From positions 1 to 64,000 of the forward strand of contig JAKAXE010000003.1 of assembly GCA_021816695.1 (NCBI GenBank): a stretch of 64,000 bases of DNA, in the 5' to 3' direction. Every line of letters starts with the position of its first letter. The first letter of the stretch is position 1. Below are positions 7,696 through 18,418 of the stretch, one piece after another. The notes beneath the pieces are model-generated. The model saw nothing but the letters and a program-made list of their open reading frames with translations, was not told where the DNA came from and made no database searches. This DNA is from a bacterium (GTDB lineage Bacteria; Chloroflexota; Dormibacteria; Aeolococcales; Bog-877). Position numbers and translations under genes: made by a program.

Positions 7696-9480
7696 TCAGC
7701 GATTGCGCTGCTGCACCACATAGGACTCCAGAACGTCACCCTCAGCGAAGTCCTGGTAGGCGCCCAGGTCGATGCCGCACTCATACCCGGCGGCCACCTC
7801 GCGCACGTCGTCCTTGAACCGGCGCAGGGACTCGATCCGGGCCCGCTGCACCTCCTTGCCATCCCGCTTGACCACCACGGTTGAGCCTCTGGTGAGCTTG
7901 CCCTCGGTCACCTGGGAACCGGCGATCATGCCGCTCCGGGGCACCCGGATACGCATCTTGACCTCGGCTCGGCCCTCGAACACCTCCTCGAAGGTGGGCT
8001 CGTGCATACCCTGGATGGCCCTCTCGATGTCATCGGTGATCTGGTAGACCACGTCGTAGGTGCGGACGTCGATTCCCTGCCGCTCGGCGGCGGCCCGGGC
8101 GCCCACATCGGGCCGGACGTTGAAGCCGACCACGATCGCGTTGGCGGCCGCCGCCAGATCGACATCGGCCTCGCTTATCGGGCCAACCCCCTCATACACC
8201 AGCCGGAGTCGGACCGTCGGATCAGAGAACTTCACCAGAGTGGAGCGGAGCGCCTCCAGGGCTCCGTGGGTGTCCGCCTTCACGACCAGGTCCAGGTCGC
8301 GAAGCTGTTCCTCGCCCTGGCGGCTGAGCTCCGCCAGGCTCACCCGACGGGCGTCCACTCGCCCTTGGCGGACGGCGGCCATGGCAGCCTCGGCCCGGGC
8401 CTTCGCCTCCTTTTCGCTTGCCACCACCAGCAGCCGATCCCCCGCGACAGCCACCTCGGGCAGGCCCGCCACCTGAGCGGGCAGCCCCGGAGAGCAGCCG
8501 TCGATGCGCTGTCCGGTGTCGTCTATGAGGTCCCGGACCCGGCCGGCGACCGCCCCCACCACGAAGTGATCCTGGCGACGCAGTGTGCCCTCCTGCACCA
8601 GGACCGAGGCCACCGGCCCCCGCCCCCGGTCCATCTGCGAGTCGATCACCACGGCCTCCGCAGGGGCATTCGGATCGGCCATGGGAGGATTCAGGTCGGT
8701 CACCAGAAGGATCATCTCCAGGAGGTGGTCCAGCCCCTCGCCGGTCTTGGCTGAGACCGGGACGCTGACCACGTCCCCCCCGAAGTCCTCCACCACCACC
8801 CCGTGCTCGGCGAGCTGTTGCTTCACCCGGTCGGGATGGGCGTCCTCCAGGTCGATCTTGTTGATGGCCACCAGGATGGGAACCCCCGAATTGCGCACGT
8901 GCTGGATGGCCTCCTCGGTCTGGGGCATCACCCCGTCGTTGGCAGCCACCACCAGCACCGCCAGATCGGTGATGTTCGCGCCTCGTGCCCGCATGGCTGT
9001 GAAAGCGGCGTGGCCCGGGGTGTCGATGAAGGTGATCAGCCTCCCCTCCCGCCGCACCACCGAGGCACCGATCCGTTGGGTGATGCCACCGGCCTCCCGC
9101 GCCGCCACGTTGGACTCGCGGATGGCGTCCAGCAGGCTGGTCTTGCCGTGGTCCACATGCCCCAGAACGGTCACCACCGGGGGCCGGGGCGAAAGCCCCT
9201 TCCGGCTGTCGTCCCGCAGGACCCGCCCAGAGGCCGGCGCCTCCCGAGCGGCGGCTTCGGACAACTCGATCTCCAGGGACTCTGCCACCAGCCGAGCCGT
9301 GCCCAGATCGAGGGACTGGTTGATAGTGGCCAGGATCCCCCGCTGCAGCAGGGCCTTCGACACATCAGCGGAGGAAACCCCAAGAGCCTCGGCCAGTGAC
9401 TTGACCGTGAGATTGTCCGGGAGTTCCACCCTCTTCAGCTTCGCGATAGCACTTCCTCCTGCCCCTGGACGGGGCCCCAT
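7696..9480 (-). CDS. infB: Translation initiation factor IF-2
   Basis: IF-2 is the GTPase that places fMet-tRNA on the ribosome. It is compact here (594 residues), without the long variable N-terminus of many homologues. An IF2N domain (about 16-70) is followed by the G-domain with GHVDHGKT (107-114), [12 protein letters not shown] and VSAKTGEG, then domains II-IV. Two starts compete. The ATG at 9480 has GGAG 5 nt upstream but overlaps ylxR by 46 bp and encodes an unconserved lead-in. An ATC at 9447 lies 7 nt after a perfect AGGAGG (9460-9455) and would begin [16 protein letters not shown], which matches typical IF-2 N-termini better. The longer form is reported here. Confidence 0.97.
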   Translation of the reverse strand: MGPRPGAGGSAIAKLKRVELPDNLTVKSLAEALGVSSADVSKALLQRGILATINQSLDLGTARLVAESLEIELSEAAAREAPASGRVLRDDSRKGLSPRPPVVTVLGHVDHGKTSLLDAIRESNVAAREAGGITQRIGASVVRREGRLITFIDTPGHAAFTAMRARGANITDLAVLVVAANDGVMPQTEEAIQHVRNSGVPILVAINKIDLEDAHPDRVKQQLAEHGVVVEDFGGDVVSVPVSAKTGEGLDHLLEMILLVTDLNPPMADPNAPAEAVVIDSQMDRGRGPVASVLVQEGTLRRQDHFVVGAVAGRVRDLIDDTGQRIDGCSPGLPAQVAGLPEVAVAGDRLLVVASEKEAKARAEAAMAAVRQGRVDARRVSLAELSRQGEEQLRDLDLVVKADTHGALEALRSTLVKFSDPTVRLRLVYEGVGPISEADVDLAAAANAIVVGFNVRPDVGARAAAERQGIDVRTYDVVYQITDDIERAIQGMHEPTFEEVFEGRAEVKMRIRVPRSGMIAGSQVTEGKLTRGSTVVVKRDGKEVQRARIESLRRFKDDVREVAAGYECGIDLGAYQDFAEGDVLESYVVQQRNR

Positions 9481-9785
9481 CCAGTCTCCGGGGTTGAATG
9501 GGAGATCATACCGGCCACCAGGCCAGCCACACGGTCCGGAACTGGCACTCCGGCCGGAAGGCGCAGCGCCCTTTGCAACGCCCGCCTACGTCTGGCCGCC
9601 TCCCAGCACTCCATCTTGGCACAGATGTATGCCCCCCGTCCGGCGGCCCGCCCGCTGGTGTCCACTTCCAGCGTCTCGCCAGTCCGGCACAGCCGGATCA
9701 GCACCCACTTCGAGTGCCGCTCTCGACAGCCCACGCAGGTCCTCAGCGGCAGATGCCCCTGGGGCTCCCGCGATGACGCGGTCAC
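9435..9785 (-). CDS. ylxR: YlxR family RNA-binding protein
   Basis: YlxR (DUF448, also called RnpM) is a small RNA-binding protein typically between nusA and infB. The core [19 protein letters not shown], then [14 protein letters not shown] and [16 protein letters not shown], is fully typical. About 116 residues are given from GTG 9785; no good Shine-Dalgarno is visible, and the frame is open further upstream, so the start is uncertain. The C-terminal 15 codons overlap the infB reading frame and contain the AGGAGG that may start infB. Confidence 0.88.
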   Translation of the reverse strand: MTASSREPQGHLPLRTCVGCRERHSKWVLIRLCRTGETLEVDTSGRAAGRGAYICAKMECWEAARRRRALQRALRLPAGVPVPDRVAGLVAGMISHSTPETGWGPVQGQEEVLSRS

Positions 9786-9867
9786 CGGCGCCGGCTGGGG
9801 GCTCAGATCCGCCCCCAGCCGGCACGGCGGACGGAAGGCACGATCACTGCTGGCTCCGCTCCCTGGA

Positions 9868-10845
9868 TCACGGAGCCGCCTCCGGCACCCGGATGTCGAT
9901 TCGCCACCCCGTGAGCCGGGCCGCCAGACGAGCGTTCCGGCCCTCCTTGCCGATCGCCAGGGAGAGCAGTTCGGGAGCCACCTCGACCACTGCCCGGTGC
10001 CCCTCCTCGTCCAGCCGGACGCCGACCACCGGTGCTGGGGCCAGGGCGCGAGCCACGAAGGTGGCGGCATCGTCGGCCCACTCGACGATGTCGACCTCCT
10101 CCCCCGCCAGCTCCCCCACCACGGCTCGGATCCGGGTGCTCTTGGGCCCGATGCACGCACCCTTGGGATCGAGGCCTGGCCTCAGTGATTCCACGGCGAC
10201 CTTGGACCGCACACCGGGCTCGCGGGTGACCGCCCTTATTACGACCTCGCCGGACGCGATCTCCGGAACCTCTATCTCCAGGAGGCGTCGCAGGAGGAGT
10301 GGAGAGGTGCGCGAGGCGCGAACCTCGATCATCTCCGGTCCCCCGCGGCGGGACTCCAGCAGGACAACCTTGAGGTGGCGCCCGAGCGCCAGGCGCTCAC
10401 CAGGGATCTGCTCGGCGGGGCCGAGCACCGCCTGCAGATGGCCGGCCCGCAGAAACCAGGTGCCGCCGGCCTGGCGCTCCACCACTCCGTCCACCAGCTG
10501 CCCGCGATGCTCGACTGCCTCTGCGGCCAGACGGTCACGCCTTGTTTCGTCCAGCTGCCGAGCGAGTCGTACCCGAGCAAGCCGCGCCGCCCGAGCCACC
10601 ACCTGGGGCGCCAAGGAGATAGGCTCCGCCTCCCCGCCACCGACGGACACCACCTCCACCTCACCTCCCGCGGCCAACCTCACCGCCACCTGGCCGGCGA
10701 CTGGGCTGCCCGCCTCCGCCAGCGCCTCGGAGAGGGCGAGGGACACCTCCTCCATGAGCCGCGCGGGGTCCACCCCCAGTTCCTCCCAGACCGCCGCGAG
10801 CGCCGAGTCCAGCCCCCCCGAAGAGCCGCCCCTCTGGGCCGTCAA
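9868..10845 (-). CDS. nusA: Transcription termination/antitermination factor NusA
   Basis: NusA binds RNA polymerase and modulates pausing, termination and antitermination. This is a short form of 325 residues: RNA-polymerase-binding N-domain (about 10-125), S1 domain (about 112-180, [15 protein letters not shown]), KH1 ([19 protein letters not shown]) and KH2 ([22 protein letters not shown]). It lacks the acidic C-terminal repeats of E. coli NusA. The TTG start overlaps the rimP stop as TTGA, in the conserved rimP-nusA-ylxR-infB order. Confidence 0.96.
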   Translation of the reverse strand: MTAQRGGSSGGLDSALAAVWEELGVDPARLMEEVSLALSEALAEAGSPVAGQVAVRLAAGGEVEVVSVGGGEAEPISLAPQVVARAARLARVRLARQLDETRRDRLAAEAVEHRGQLVDGVVERQAGGTWFLRAGHLQAVLGPAEQIPGERLALGRHLKVVLLESRRGGPEMIEVRASRTSPLLLRRLLEIEVPEIASGEVVIRAVTREPGVRSKVAVESLRPGLDPKGACIGPKSTRIRAVVGELAGEEVDIVEWADDAATFVARALAPAPVVGVRLDEEGHRAVVEVAPELLSLAIGKEGRNARLAARLTGWRIDIRVPEAAP

Positions 10846-11336
10846 AGGTCCACCACCACCTGGACCGAAACCAGGTCGGACCGCTCCAGTTCGATCCGCT
10901 GGGGCCTGCCGCTCCGGCGCCGAGCCTCCAGCTCCAGCAGCCGGTCCGAAATCGCCGTGAGCCGCCCCTCGATGACTGCCTCCTGGCCGGAACGCGCCAC
11001 GATCACCCGGAGGCGGCGCCCAAGGCTCGCCCGCAACTCTTCCTCGGTGGCCAGCATCCGCTCAGCCCCTGGGGAGCTGACCTCCAGCGAGTAGGACTCC
11101 GGGAGCACGGCCTCGTGCACGTCGAGCACATCGGAGATGGCCAGGCTGGCGGCACCGCACTCGTCCACGGTTACCCCGCCAGGCCGGTCCACGGTCACCC
11201 GCAGGACCGCACCGCGCCGCCCACCGGCCCAGGAGAGCCCGAGCAGGGTCAGCCCGAGCTCCGAAACCGGCCCCTGCACCAGACTCCTGAGCCGGTCGGG
11301 GTCAATCTGGGAACCCGACGAGCCTTTCACCACCAA
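10842..11336 (-). CDS. rimP: Ribosome maturation factor RimP
   Basis: RimP assists 30S assembly. The 164-residue protein has the typical N-domain ([42 protein letters not shown]) and the [13 protein letters not shown] signature before a C-terminal SH3-like barrel. The start codons TTG-GTG-GTG at 11336-11328 are in tandem and no strong Shine-Dalgarno separates them, so the exact start is open. It is 18 nt downstream of secDF and overlaps nusA by 4 bp. Confidence 0.95.
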   Translation of the reverse strand: MVVKGSSGSQIDPDRLRSLVQGPVSELGLTLLGLSWAGGRRGAVLRVTVDRPGGVTVDECGAASLAISDVLDVHEAVLPESYSLEVSSPGAERMLATEEELRASLGRRLRVIVARSGQEAVIEGRLTAISDRLLELEARRRSGRPQRIELERSDLVSVQVVVDL

Positions 11337-11354
11337 CCCACGGGGGGCCGGCCC

Positions 11355-13922
11355 TCAGCGCCGGGTGGCGGGGATCGCCGCTACCCGGGACCCGCCGCCC
11401 CGGCGCACCACCGCCTGGCGGTCGAGCTGCCGCCAGGCGGTGAGCAGGGTGGCGGCGTTGAAGATCGAAGAGTAGGTGCCCGAGAAGATGCCGATCAGCA
11501 GGGCGAGGACAAACCCCTGCACCGAGGCTCCTCCCAGGAGCACCAGGGTGAGCAGCACGAAGAGAACTGTCAGCGAGGTGTTCAGGGAGCGGGACATGGT
11601 CTGCGCGATCGAGAGGTTGACCACCTGATCGAAGGTCATCCGCGGCCCCTGGACCCTGAGGTTCTCCCGGATCCGGTCAAACACCACGATGGTGTCGTGG
11701 ACTGAGAATCCGACCACGGTGAGCACCGCGCTAACGAAGAGGGCATCGACCGAACCCAGCTGGCTGAAGTGCCCCAGGATGGCCCACAACCCGACCAGCA
11801 CGAAGACGTCGTGCAGCAGGGCTGCCATGGCACAGAGGGCGAACCGGCGGGCGCTGATCATGGTCTGGGAGAAGCGGAAGCCCAGGTAGACCGAGATGAG
11901 GGCGGCCGCCACCACCACCAGCAGCACCGAACTGACCACCAGGCTGCTGGCTATGGTGGGGCCCACCGTGCTCTCACTGAGGTTGAGCGACCCCGTGTGG
12001 TCCTTGGTGATCCCGAAGTGCTGGTCGAGAGCCTGGTTGATCCTCGTGAGCTCGCTGGCCGCGATCGGCTGGGTGGTGATCGAGTAGTAGTGGTTCGACT
12101 CGGCCAGCACCTGAGGATGGCTGGGCCGGTAGGTGTCGGTCACCACCTTCTGGACGGCTGCCGCGGTGGTCGGCTGGTGCAGCTGCACGCTGATGGAGTC
12201 GCCCCCGGTGAAGTCGATGCCGAGGTTGAAGCCGGCGAACAGGATGGTGATGATCCCGGGCACGATCACGATCAGGGAGGCCGCGAAGTACCAGTTTCGG
12301 TGGGTGACGACGTCGAAGCGGCTCCCCGAGCTGAAAGTGGCCTTAAGGCGGTCGGTGGGCACGATCCGGGTGTAGAGCGTGGGACGGCGGGCGAAGGCAA
12401 ACCAGCGCTGGACGTAGTGCAGCAGCGAATGGGTGATCACGATGGCCGAGAACATGCTCACGGCCACCCCGATGAACAGGGTGAGGGCGAAACCCTGCAC
12501 GTCCGCGGCCCCGAAGAAGTACAGGACGGTGCAGGTGATCATGGTGGCGATGTTGGAGTCCCGGATCGCCGGCCAGGCCCGGCGGAAACCGTACTCGACC
12601 GCCAGCTCCAGGGGCCTCCCCTGGCGCAGTTCCTCCTTGGTTCTCTCGAATATCAGCACGTTGGCATCCACGGCCATGCCCACGCTGAGGATGAAACCGG
12701 CCAGGCCGGGCAGGGTGATGACCACCGGTATGAGTTCGTAGACAGCCAGGACGATGAGGGCGTAGCAGACCAGGGCCACGCTGGCCAGGAAGCCAGGGAA
12801 GCGGTAGTAGGCGATCATGAAGATGATCACCAGGGCCAGCCCCAAGGCCCCCGCCCGAAGGCTCTGGGCGACCGACTGCCGGCCCAGGGTCGCCGACACC
12901 GTCGTCGACTGCAGGACCCCAATCTGGGCCGGTAGCGCCCCGGCGTTGATGTCGTTGACCAGCGCCTGAGCCGAGTTGAAGGTGAAGTTCCCGGTGATCT
13001 CAGTCTGGTTGCTGCTCGGCCCCTCGACGCAGGGCGCGGTCAGAACCTCGTTGTCCAGGAAGATCGCCACCTGCGCGGAAGGGGGGGGCGGGGTCGAACA
13101 CGAGCCGCCCGTCCCGGTCGTGCTGCAGAGCGGGTTGTTGGCACAGGCCTTGGTGGTGACCTGGCTCCAGACCGACGCCCCCTGGCTGTCGAAGGTGATG
13201 TCCACGGCGTAGCCGCCACCCGGATTCTGGCCCACCGCCGCCGAGGCCACCGCCGAGGCGGGAAGGTTCTTGATGATCTTCCAGTGGTAGGCGGCTCCGG
13301 TCGCCGACACCGGGTAGTAGGTGGTGCTATTGAACTGGCAGTTGGCCTGGGCATGCCCCTGGGGGAAGCAGGTGCTGGGGACGAGCTGGTTCTGGTCGAT
13401 GCAGGTCTGGGTGGTGCAGGTCCCGGGTTGACCGTTGACCGTGGGCTTTCCCGGCACCGCCACGGCGAAATGCAGCTGAGCGGTGGACCCCAGGGTCTTG
13501 AGGGCCTGGCCTATGCCCACTCCAGGGAGCTGGACCAGGATCTGATTGCTCCCTTGGGCCTGAACCTGGGTGTCGGCGACCCCCAAGGAGTTCACCCGCC
13601 GCTGGATGATGGTGAGGCTGGCCGACTGCGCCTCGGCCAGAGTCTTCCCCTTGGGGAGGCCGGTGCGGCAGCCGATCCCCGGAGGGTTGTTGGGTCCAAG
13701 GCAGATGGCGAGGGTGAGCGAGGTGCCACCCTGCAGGTCCAGACCCCTGTGGATATAGGGCTGGGCCCCCAGCAAGGCCGGGTGCTGGTTCGCCGGATAG
13801 GAGGCAGTAACTGCCTTGTGGCGCACCAAGAGGTTGTAGATCTGGGGGTAGGCGTCCACCACGATGGCCCCCACGACCAGCACGAACACGAGGCCCAGCC
13901 ACCACCGGTTGATCCGGATCAA
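11355..13922 (-). CDS. secDF: Fused SecD-SecF protein translocase subunit
   Basis: SecDF uses the proton gradient to pull secreted proteins out of SecYEG. In this 855-residue fusion, the SecD half (about 1-525) has TM1 near residues 8-28, GLDLQGGTSLTL, a large external domain, and five helices including IGVLQSTTVSATLG and GMAVDANVLIFERTKEEL. The SecF half (about 540-855) begins with RFDVVTHRNWYF, then NLGIDFTGGDSI and its own five helices, with VGFSVHDTIVVFDRIRENL. Most bacteria split these into two genes; fusions occur in Bacillus and others. It starts with TTG. No yajC is nearby. It lies 99 nt downstream of ruvB on the same strand. Confidence 0.97.
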   Translation of the reverse strand: MIRINRWWLGLVFVLVVGAIVVDAYPQIYNLLVRHKAVTASYPANQHPALLGAQPYIHRGLDLQGGTSLTLAICLGPNNPPGIGCRTGLPKGKTLAEAQSASLTIIQRRVNSLGVADTQVQAQGSNQILVQLPGVGIGQALKTLGSTAQLHFAVAVPGKPTVNGQPGTCTTQTCIDQNQLVPSTCFPQGHAQANCQFNSTTYYPVSATGAAYHWKIIKNLPASAVASAAVGQNPGGGYAVDITFDSQGASVWSQVTTKACANNPLCSTTGTGGSCSTPPPPSAQVAIFLDNEVLTAPCVEGPSSNQTEITGNFTFNSAQALVNDINAGALPAQIGVLQSTTVSATLGRQSVAQSLRAGALGLALVIIFMIAYYRFPGFLASVALVCYALIVLAVYELIPVVITLPGLAGFILSVGMAVDANVLIFERTKEELRQGRPLELAVEYGFRRAWPAIRDSNIATMITCTVLYFFGAADVQGFALTLFIGVAVSMFSAIVITHSLLHYVQRWFAFARRPTLYTRIVPTDRLKATFSSGSRFDVVTHRNWYFAASLIVIVPGIITILFAGFNLGIDFTGGDSISVQLHQPTTAAAVQKVVTDTYRPSHPQVLAESNHYYSITTQPIAASELTRINQALDQHFGITKDHTGSLNLSESTVGPTIASSLVVSSVLLVVVAAALISVYLGFRFSQTMISARRFALCAMAALLHDVFVLVGLWAILGHFSQLGSVDALFVSAVLTVVGFSVHDTIVVFDRIRENLRVQGPRMTFDQVVNLSIAQTMSRSLNTSLTVLFVLLTLVLLGGASVQGFVLALLIGIFSGTYSSIFNAATLLTAWRQLDRQAVVRRGGGSRVAAIPATRR

Positions 13923-14021
13923 GTCTTCTGAGTCCGCCGGAGTGAGTTGCTGGTCATCGCGAGTTCTAGATTCTAGCCGTCCGGGCTCGCCACTCCCGCC
14001 CGGGCCACGGGCGCCTGGCCC

Positions 14022-15071
14022 TCAATCCCCGGGGAAGAGAGGGGGCTCCGGCGGCGGAGCGACCAGATGTGGAGGTGGCGCCATCCCCAGATGGCGGTAG
14101 GCGCCGGCCGTGGCCATCCGGCCGCGGGGGGTCCGCTGCAGCAGGCCGAGCTGGAGGAGGTAGGGCTCCACCACCTCCTCCAAAGTGTGCGGCTCTTCGG
14201 AGAGAGCAGCCCCCAGGGTGCCGAGCCCCACGGGCCCGCCGCCGAAGCTCGTGCAGATGAGCCGAAGGAGGCGTCGGTCCGAGTCCTGAAGCCCCAGTGA
14301 GTCGACCTCCAAGAGCTCGAGTGCCGACTCCGTGGCCGCCCTCGTGACCGAGCCGCCGCCCCGCACCAGGGCGAAGTCGCGCACCCGGCGCAGCAGCCGG
14401 TTGGCGATCCTCGGGGTTCCCCGGGACCGGGCAGCGATCAGGGCCAGGGCCTCCTGGTCGGCCTCCAACTGGAGGAGCCGCGCGGAGCGTGAAACGATGG
14501 CCAGGAGCTGCTCTGGGGTGTAGAAGTCAAGCCGGAAGGTCGCGCCGAAGCGGTCCCGCAGCGGTGCCGACAGCATCCCCTCACGCGTGGTGGCCCCGAC
14601 TACCGTGAAGCGCTGCAGCGCCAGGCGCAGCGTCTGAGCCCCCGCCCCCTTCCCCGAAACGAAGTCGAACGCGAACTCCTCCATGGCCGGGTACAGGCTT
14701 TCCTCCACCGCCCGCTGGAGCCGGTGGACCTCGTCGACGAAGAGGATGTCACGCTCTCCCAGGCTGGTTAACAGGCTCGCCAGGGCGCCCTGATGCTCCA
14801 GGGCCGGCCCGCTGGTGACCCTGAGGTTCACCCCCATCTCGAGGGCCACGATGTTGGCTAGAGTCGTCTTCCCCAGCCCCGGCGGTCCACAGAGCAGCAG
14901 GTGCTCCACCGACTCCCCCCGCATGCGAGCAGCCTCCAGGAGGATGGCCAGCTGGTCCTTGACCTGCTCCTGGCCCACGAACTCGGAGAGTCGCTGCGGC
15001 CGCAGCTGGCGGTCGAGTTCCGGCTCGTCGGGACCGACCTCCGGCTCGTAGATTCCGTCCGGTTCGCTCAC
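14022..15071 (-). CDS. ruvB: Holliday junction helicase motor RuvB
   Basis: RuvB is the AAA+ motor that drives branch migration of Holliday junctions with RuvA. Its 349 residues carry [11 protein letters not shown], the Walker [12 protein letters not shown], the Walker B DEVHRL, sensor GATTREG and the C-terminal winged helix. The GTG start overlaps the ruvA stop (GTGA). Confidence 0.98.
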   Translation of the reverse strand: MSEPDGIYEPEVGPDEPELDRQLRPQRLSEFVGQEQVKDQLAILLEAARMRGESVEHLLLCGPPGLGKTTLANIVALEMGVNLRVTSGPALEHQGALASLLTSLGERDILFVDEVHRLQRAVEESLYPAMEEFAFDFVSGKGAGAQTLRLALQRFTVVGATTREGMLSAPLRDRFGATFRLDFYTPEQLLAIVSRSARLLQLEADQEALALIAARSRGTPRIANRLLRRVRDFALVRGGGSVTRAATESALELLEVDSLGLQDSDRRLLRLICTSFGGGPVGLGTLGAALSEEPHTLEEVVEPYLLQLGLLQRTPRGRMATAGAYRHLGMAPPPHLVAPPPEPPLFPGD

Positions 15072-15685
15072 CGGCGCACCTCCCTGGGGCCGAGCCGCTG
15101 CAAGGCGTCCCGCACCAGGTCTTCGACGGTCTGTGCCCCCTCACCCGGGGCGGCGGCCAGGGCCGCCCGGACCGCCTCCCGCGCTTGCGGGGCGGAGAAG
15201 CCCAGCTGGACCAACGCGTCGACGGCGCGCTCCATGGGAGCCCCGTCGGCTGGTGGCCTCCCGGGAGGCGGGACGATCCCCATCTGGTCGACCGTTCCCT
15301 TCAGCTCCAGCACGATCCGCCTCGCGGTCTTGACCCCGATCCCAGGGACCGCTGCCAGCACGCCGTGGTCCTCGGCGGAGATGGCCTCGGCGAGAACTCC
15401 CCACTCGGTGCGCGAGAGGATGGCCAGCGCGGCCTTGGGACCGATGCGCTCCACCCCCAGCAGGTGGCGAAAGAACACCAGCTCTTGGGGGTCGAGGAAG
15501 CCGTATAGGGAGATGGCGTCATCCCGGACCACGGTATGGACGTCGAGTCTGACCTCCCCCACCGCGGCGCGCAGCTGGGCAGCCGTCCGCTGATGGACGA
15601 ACACCAGGTAGCCGACGCCTGCCACCTCGATCACCGCAGACTCCTCGTCGACCCGGCCCACCGAGCCCCGGAGCGAGGCGATCAA
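15068..15685 (-). CDS. ruvA: Holliday junction-binding protein RuvA
   Basis: RuvA binds the four-way junction as a tetramer and recruits RuvB. The 205-residue protein shows the N-terminal OB-fold ([29 protein letters not shown]), the two helix-hairpin-helix motifs ([16 protein letters not shown] and [20 protein letters not shown]) and a C-terminal RuvB-binding domain after a Pro-rich linker. It starts with TTG overlapping ruvC (TTGA). Confidence 0.97.
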   Translation of the reverse strand: MIASLRGSVGRVDEESAVIEVAGVGYLVFVHQRTAAQLRAAVGEVRLDVHTVVRDDAISLYGFLDPQELVFFRHLLGVERIGPKAALAILSRTEWGVLAEAISAEDHGVLAAVPGIGVKTARRIVLELKGTVDQMGIVPPPGRPPADGAPMERAVDALVQLGFSAPQAREAVRAALAAAPGEGAQTVEDLVRDALQRLGPREVRR

Positions 15686-16182
15686 GCCCGGCTCGCGGCG
15701 AGCGCCAAGCGGAGCCCGCTGGCGTGCTGGTGGCAGATCCCCACGGCGCAGGCATCGGTGACATCGTCCGGTGAGCTCGGCACCTTGGCCCCAAGAATCA
15801 GCTGGACCATACGGGCCACCTGGCGCTTATCCGCCGATCCGGACCCGGTGACCGCCCGCTTCACCTCGCCCGGGGTGTACTCGGCCACAGGTAGCCCGTG
15901 GCGCGCGGCGGCGCAGAGCAGGACGCCCCGGGCCTGGCTGACCGCCATCGCCGTGGAGACGTTCCGCTGGAAGAACAGCCTCTCGACCGCCACCACCTCG
16001 GCACCGGCCATCGCCACCAACTCCTCCGCCTGTTGGAACAGCGCCAGCAGACGCTGCGGCTCGCCCTGCTGGGCCTCGGTGGTGAGGCAGCCGGACCCTC
16101 GCAACCGCAGCCGCCCTCCCCCACCGTCCACCAGCGCCCAGCCGGTCAGGGCCAGGCCGGGGTCAAGCCCCAGAACCAGCAA
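15682..16182 (-). CDS. ruvC: Holliday junction resolvase RuvC
   Basis: RuvC is the RNase H-fold nuclease that cuts Holliday junctions. The 166 residues include the first catalytic Asp in LGLDPGLALTGWA, the Glu in VVAVERLFFQRN, and the C-terminal acidic pair in SADKRQVARMV and SPDDVTDACAVGI. The TTG start is supported by GGAGG 7 nt upstream. It sits 26 nt after yebC. Confidence 0.97.
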   Translation of the reverse strand: MLVLGLDPGLALTGWALVDGGGGRLRLRGSGCLTTEAQQGEPQRLLALFQQAEELVAMAGAEVVAVERLFFQRNVSTAMAVSQARGVLLCAAARHGLPVAEYTPGEVKRAVTGSGSADKRQVARMVQLILGAKVPSSPDDVTDACAVGICHQHASGLRLALAASRA

Positions 16183-16208
16183 CTTCCCGCCTCCGAGCGC
16201 CCGGCAGG

Positions 16209-16952
16209 TCAGACCTCGGCCAGGACGTCGTCGGGAAGGATGGCGTTGCAGTGGACCTCGCGCACGTCGTCGTGCTCCTCCAGCGCCTCCAGCAGCCTGA
16301 CCACCGCCGCGGCATGTTTGGCCTCCACCTCGACGGGGTTGGTGGCCTGCATCGTCACTTCGGCCCGCTCTACCACTCGCCCGGCATCCAGCAAGGCCTG
16401 GCGGAGCTCCTCCAGCCGCTCGGGGGCCACGTAGACCTCCACCAGGTCCCCCTCCACCTGGACGTCATCGGCCCCCAGTTCGATCGCCTCCAGCGCCAGC
16501 TGCTCAGGGTCCTGGCCCTTGGGCTCGACCACTATCAGCCCGGTACGGTTGAACATCCAAGCCACGGAATTGGTCTCGCCAAGGCTACCCCCGGAGCGGG
16601 TGAACAGGTTGCGCAGCCCGGCCACCGTCCGGTTGCGGTTGTCGGTCAGGGCGTCAACCAAGATCGCGACCCCGCCGGGGCCGTAGCCCTCGTAGCGGAT
16701 CTCCTCGATGGCCGCGCCCTGGAGCTCACCGGTGCCGCGCTTGATGGCCCGCTCGATGTTGTCGGCGGGCATGTTGACCTCTCGGGCCTTCTGGATGGCC
16801 AGGCGCAGGCGGAAGTTACCGGCCGGGTCACCGCCCCCTTCCCGAGCGGCCACTGTGATCTCACTGGCCACCTTGGTGAAGGTCTGCCCCTTCCGGGCGT
16901 CGACCACCGCCTTCTTGTGCTTGATCCCCGCCCACTTGGAGTGCCCTGACAC
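16209..16952 (-). CDS. yebC: YebC/PmpR-type regulator or ribosome-associated protein
   Basis: This 247-residue member of the YebC/TACO1 family begins SGHSKWAGIKHKKAVVDARKGQTF, the family signature, and has GGDPAGNFRLRLAIQKAREVNMP and YEGYGPGGVAI. The family has been described both as transcriptional regulators and, more recently, as factors that relieve ribosome stalling. GTG is preceded by GGAGGTAGG. It is the first gene of the yebC-ruvCAB run. Confidence 0.97.
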   Translation of the reverse strand: MSGHSKWAGIKHKKAVVDARKGQTFTKVASEITVAAREGGGDPAGNFRLRLAIQKAREVNMPADNIERAIKRGTGELQGAAIEEIRYEGYGPGGVAILVDALTDNRNRTVAGLRNLFTRSGGSLGETNSVAWMFNRTGLIVVEPKGQDPEQLALEAIELGADDVQVEGDLVEVYVAPERLEELRQALLDAGRVVERAEVTMQATNPVEVEAKHAAAVVRLLEALEEHDDVREVHCNAILPDDVLAEV

Positions 16953-17053
16953 CGCCTACCTCCGTCGCCTGCCCCGCCCGGGGCGGCTGGCGCGAACATG
17001 CATTCCCTGAAGTGTACCGCTGCCCTCAAGCCTAGCAGTCCGCGGAGCAGACT

Positions 17054-18274
17054 TCAGGGCCGGCCCGCCTCCGGAAGAACGAGCCTCACGACCCGCCTCG
17101 GGCCCACCCTAAGGATGGTTCCCGAGGAGAACTCCACGGGCTCCGGAGCTGCGGGGAGCCGGTGGTCTCCCAGCCTCACCGCGCCCTGGCTGAGAAGCCG
17201 CAACCCCGCGCTGCGAGAACTCGCCATCCCCGCCCGGACCAGCAGATCCCGGGGGTCCACGGGGCCAGGTGGTACCACCACCTCGACGATCTCCGAGGGC
17301 AGCTCCTTGAAACGGAAGCGCCGGAGAAACTCCTGGGCCGCCTGCTCAGCGGCCTCCTCACCGTGAAACTCGGCCACCACCCGTCTCGCCATCAGCTCCT
17401 TCAGGTCGCGGGGAAGGACCGTACCGGTGCCCAGCTTCCGGGCCAACTCCCGCGACTCGACCAGCGGAGTTGAGGTCGCCAGCTCCAGGTAGGGAACGAT
17501 CTGGGCGTCGGGTATCGACATCAGGCGACCAAACTGGTCGTCCGCGGGGTCGGCCACACCCACGGCGTTGCCCAGTGACTTGCTCATCTTGCGCTGGCCG
17601 TCAATGCCCACCAGGAGGGGCACGGTGACCACATCCTGGGGGGCCATCCCGTAGGCCAGCTGCACCTCCCGCCCCCGCAGGAGGTTGAAGAGCTGGTCGG
17701 TCCCTCCCAACTCCACGTCGGCCGCCACCGCCACCGAGTCGTACCCCTGGAGCAGCGGGTAAAGCAACTCGTGGAGTCCGATCGGCCGCTCCTCTGCCAT
17801 CCGCTGGCCGAAGTCAGATCGCTGCAGGAGCTGGGCCACAGTAGCCGTACCTGCCAGGCGCAGGACGTCTGCGAGACCGAACTGGCCGAACCACTCGCTC
17901 TGCCAGCGCACCTCCGCTCCCACCTGGTCCACCACCGTGAAGAGCTGCTCCAGGTAGGTCCTGGCGTTGGCCGCCACCTCCTCCGCAGTGAGCTGGGGTC
18001 GGGTGGCGGAGCGCCCGGTGGGGTCGCCGATGCGGGCGGTGACGTCGCCGATGATCAGGACCGGGGTGTGCCCCTGAGCCTGCCAGCGCCTCAAGAGGCG
18101 CATGGGTACGGTGTGGCCCAGGTGGATGTCCGGGGCACTGGGGTCGATTCCAAACTTTACCCTGAGGTGGTCGCCCCGCTCCACCCTTTCCCGGAGGTGG
18201 GCGGCGTCCACGCAGTCGACCACCCCCTGGAGAAGGACATCCCACTTGGCAGCGGAGGGATCGGTGGCGTCCAC
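17054..18274 (-). CDS. tyrS: Tyrosyl-tRNA synthetase
   Basis: TyrRS charges tRNA-Tyr. The 406-residue enzyme has the HIGH-type motif HLGH in FGIDPSAPDIHLGH, GDVTARIGDPTGRS, the tyrosine-site GGTDQLFNLLRGRE and the KMSKS motif KMSKSLGN, then a C-terminal S4 RNA-binding domain (LLVRAGMASSRSAGLRLLSQGAVRL). The open frame continues about 230 codons upstream over the divergent gene, so GTG 18274 was chosen from homology; its Shine-Dalgarno is weak. No T-box leader is visible in the 144-nt gap. Confidence 0.97.
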   Translation of the reverse strand: MDATDPSAAKWDVLLQGVVDCVDAAHLRERVERGDHLRVKFGIDPSAPDIHLGHTVPMRLLRRWQAQGHTPVLIIGDVTARIGDPTGRSATRPQLTAEEVAANARTYLEQLFTVVDQVGAEVRWQSEWFGQFGLADVLRLAGTATVAQLLQRSDFGQRMAEERPIGLHELLYPLLQGYDSVAVAADVELGGTDQLFNLLRGREVQLAYGMAPQDVVTVPLLVGIDGQRKMSKSLGNAVGVADPADDQFGRLMSIPDAQIVPYLELATSTPLVESRELARKLGTGTVLPRDLKELMARRVVAEFHGEEAAEQAAQEFLRRFRFKELPSEIVEVVVPPGPVDPRDLLVRAGMASSRSAGLRLLSQGAVRLGDHRLPAAPEPVEFSSGTILRVGPRRVVRLVLPEAGRP

Positions 18275-18418
18275 GCAGGGAACGTTACCGAACCGGCCAC
18301 CGGTCCAGCCGCCACCTCTCAGGACGCCACCAGCTTGGTGATCCCCGGGCGCCGGTAAACTCGCGCCCAGACGGCGCGAGACGGCCCGGCCCCGGGCGGT
18401 TCTGGGTGGAGGTCTGGT

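Noticed and set aside
8585-10960. Plus-strand frame of 791 codons
   Set aside because: It runs antisense to infB, ylxR and nusA, is Ser/Arg/Pro/Thr-rich, and shows no domain; a by-product of high GC at third codon positions.
11769-12935. Plus-strand frame of 388 codons rich in His, Asp and Gln
   Set aside because: Shadow of the secDF gene; the composition is the complement of membrane-helix codons.
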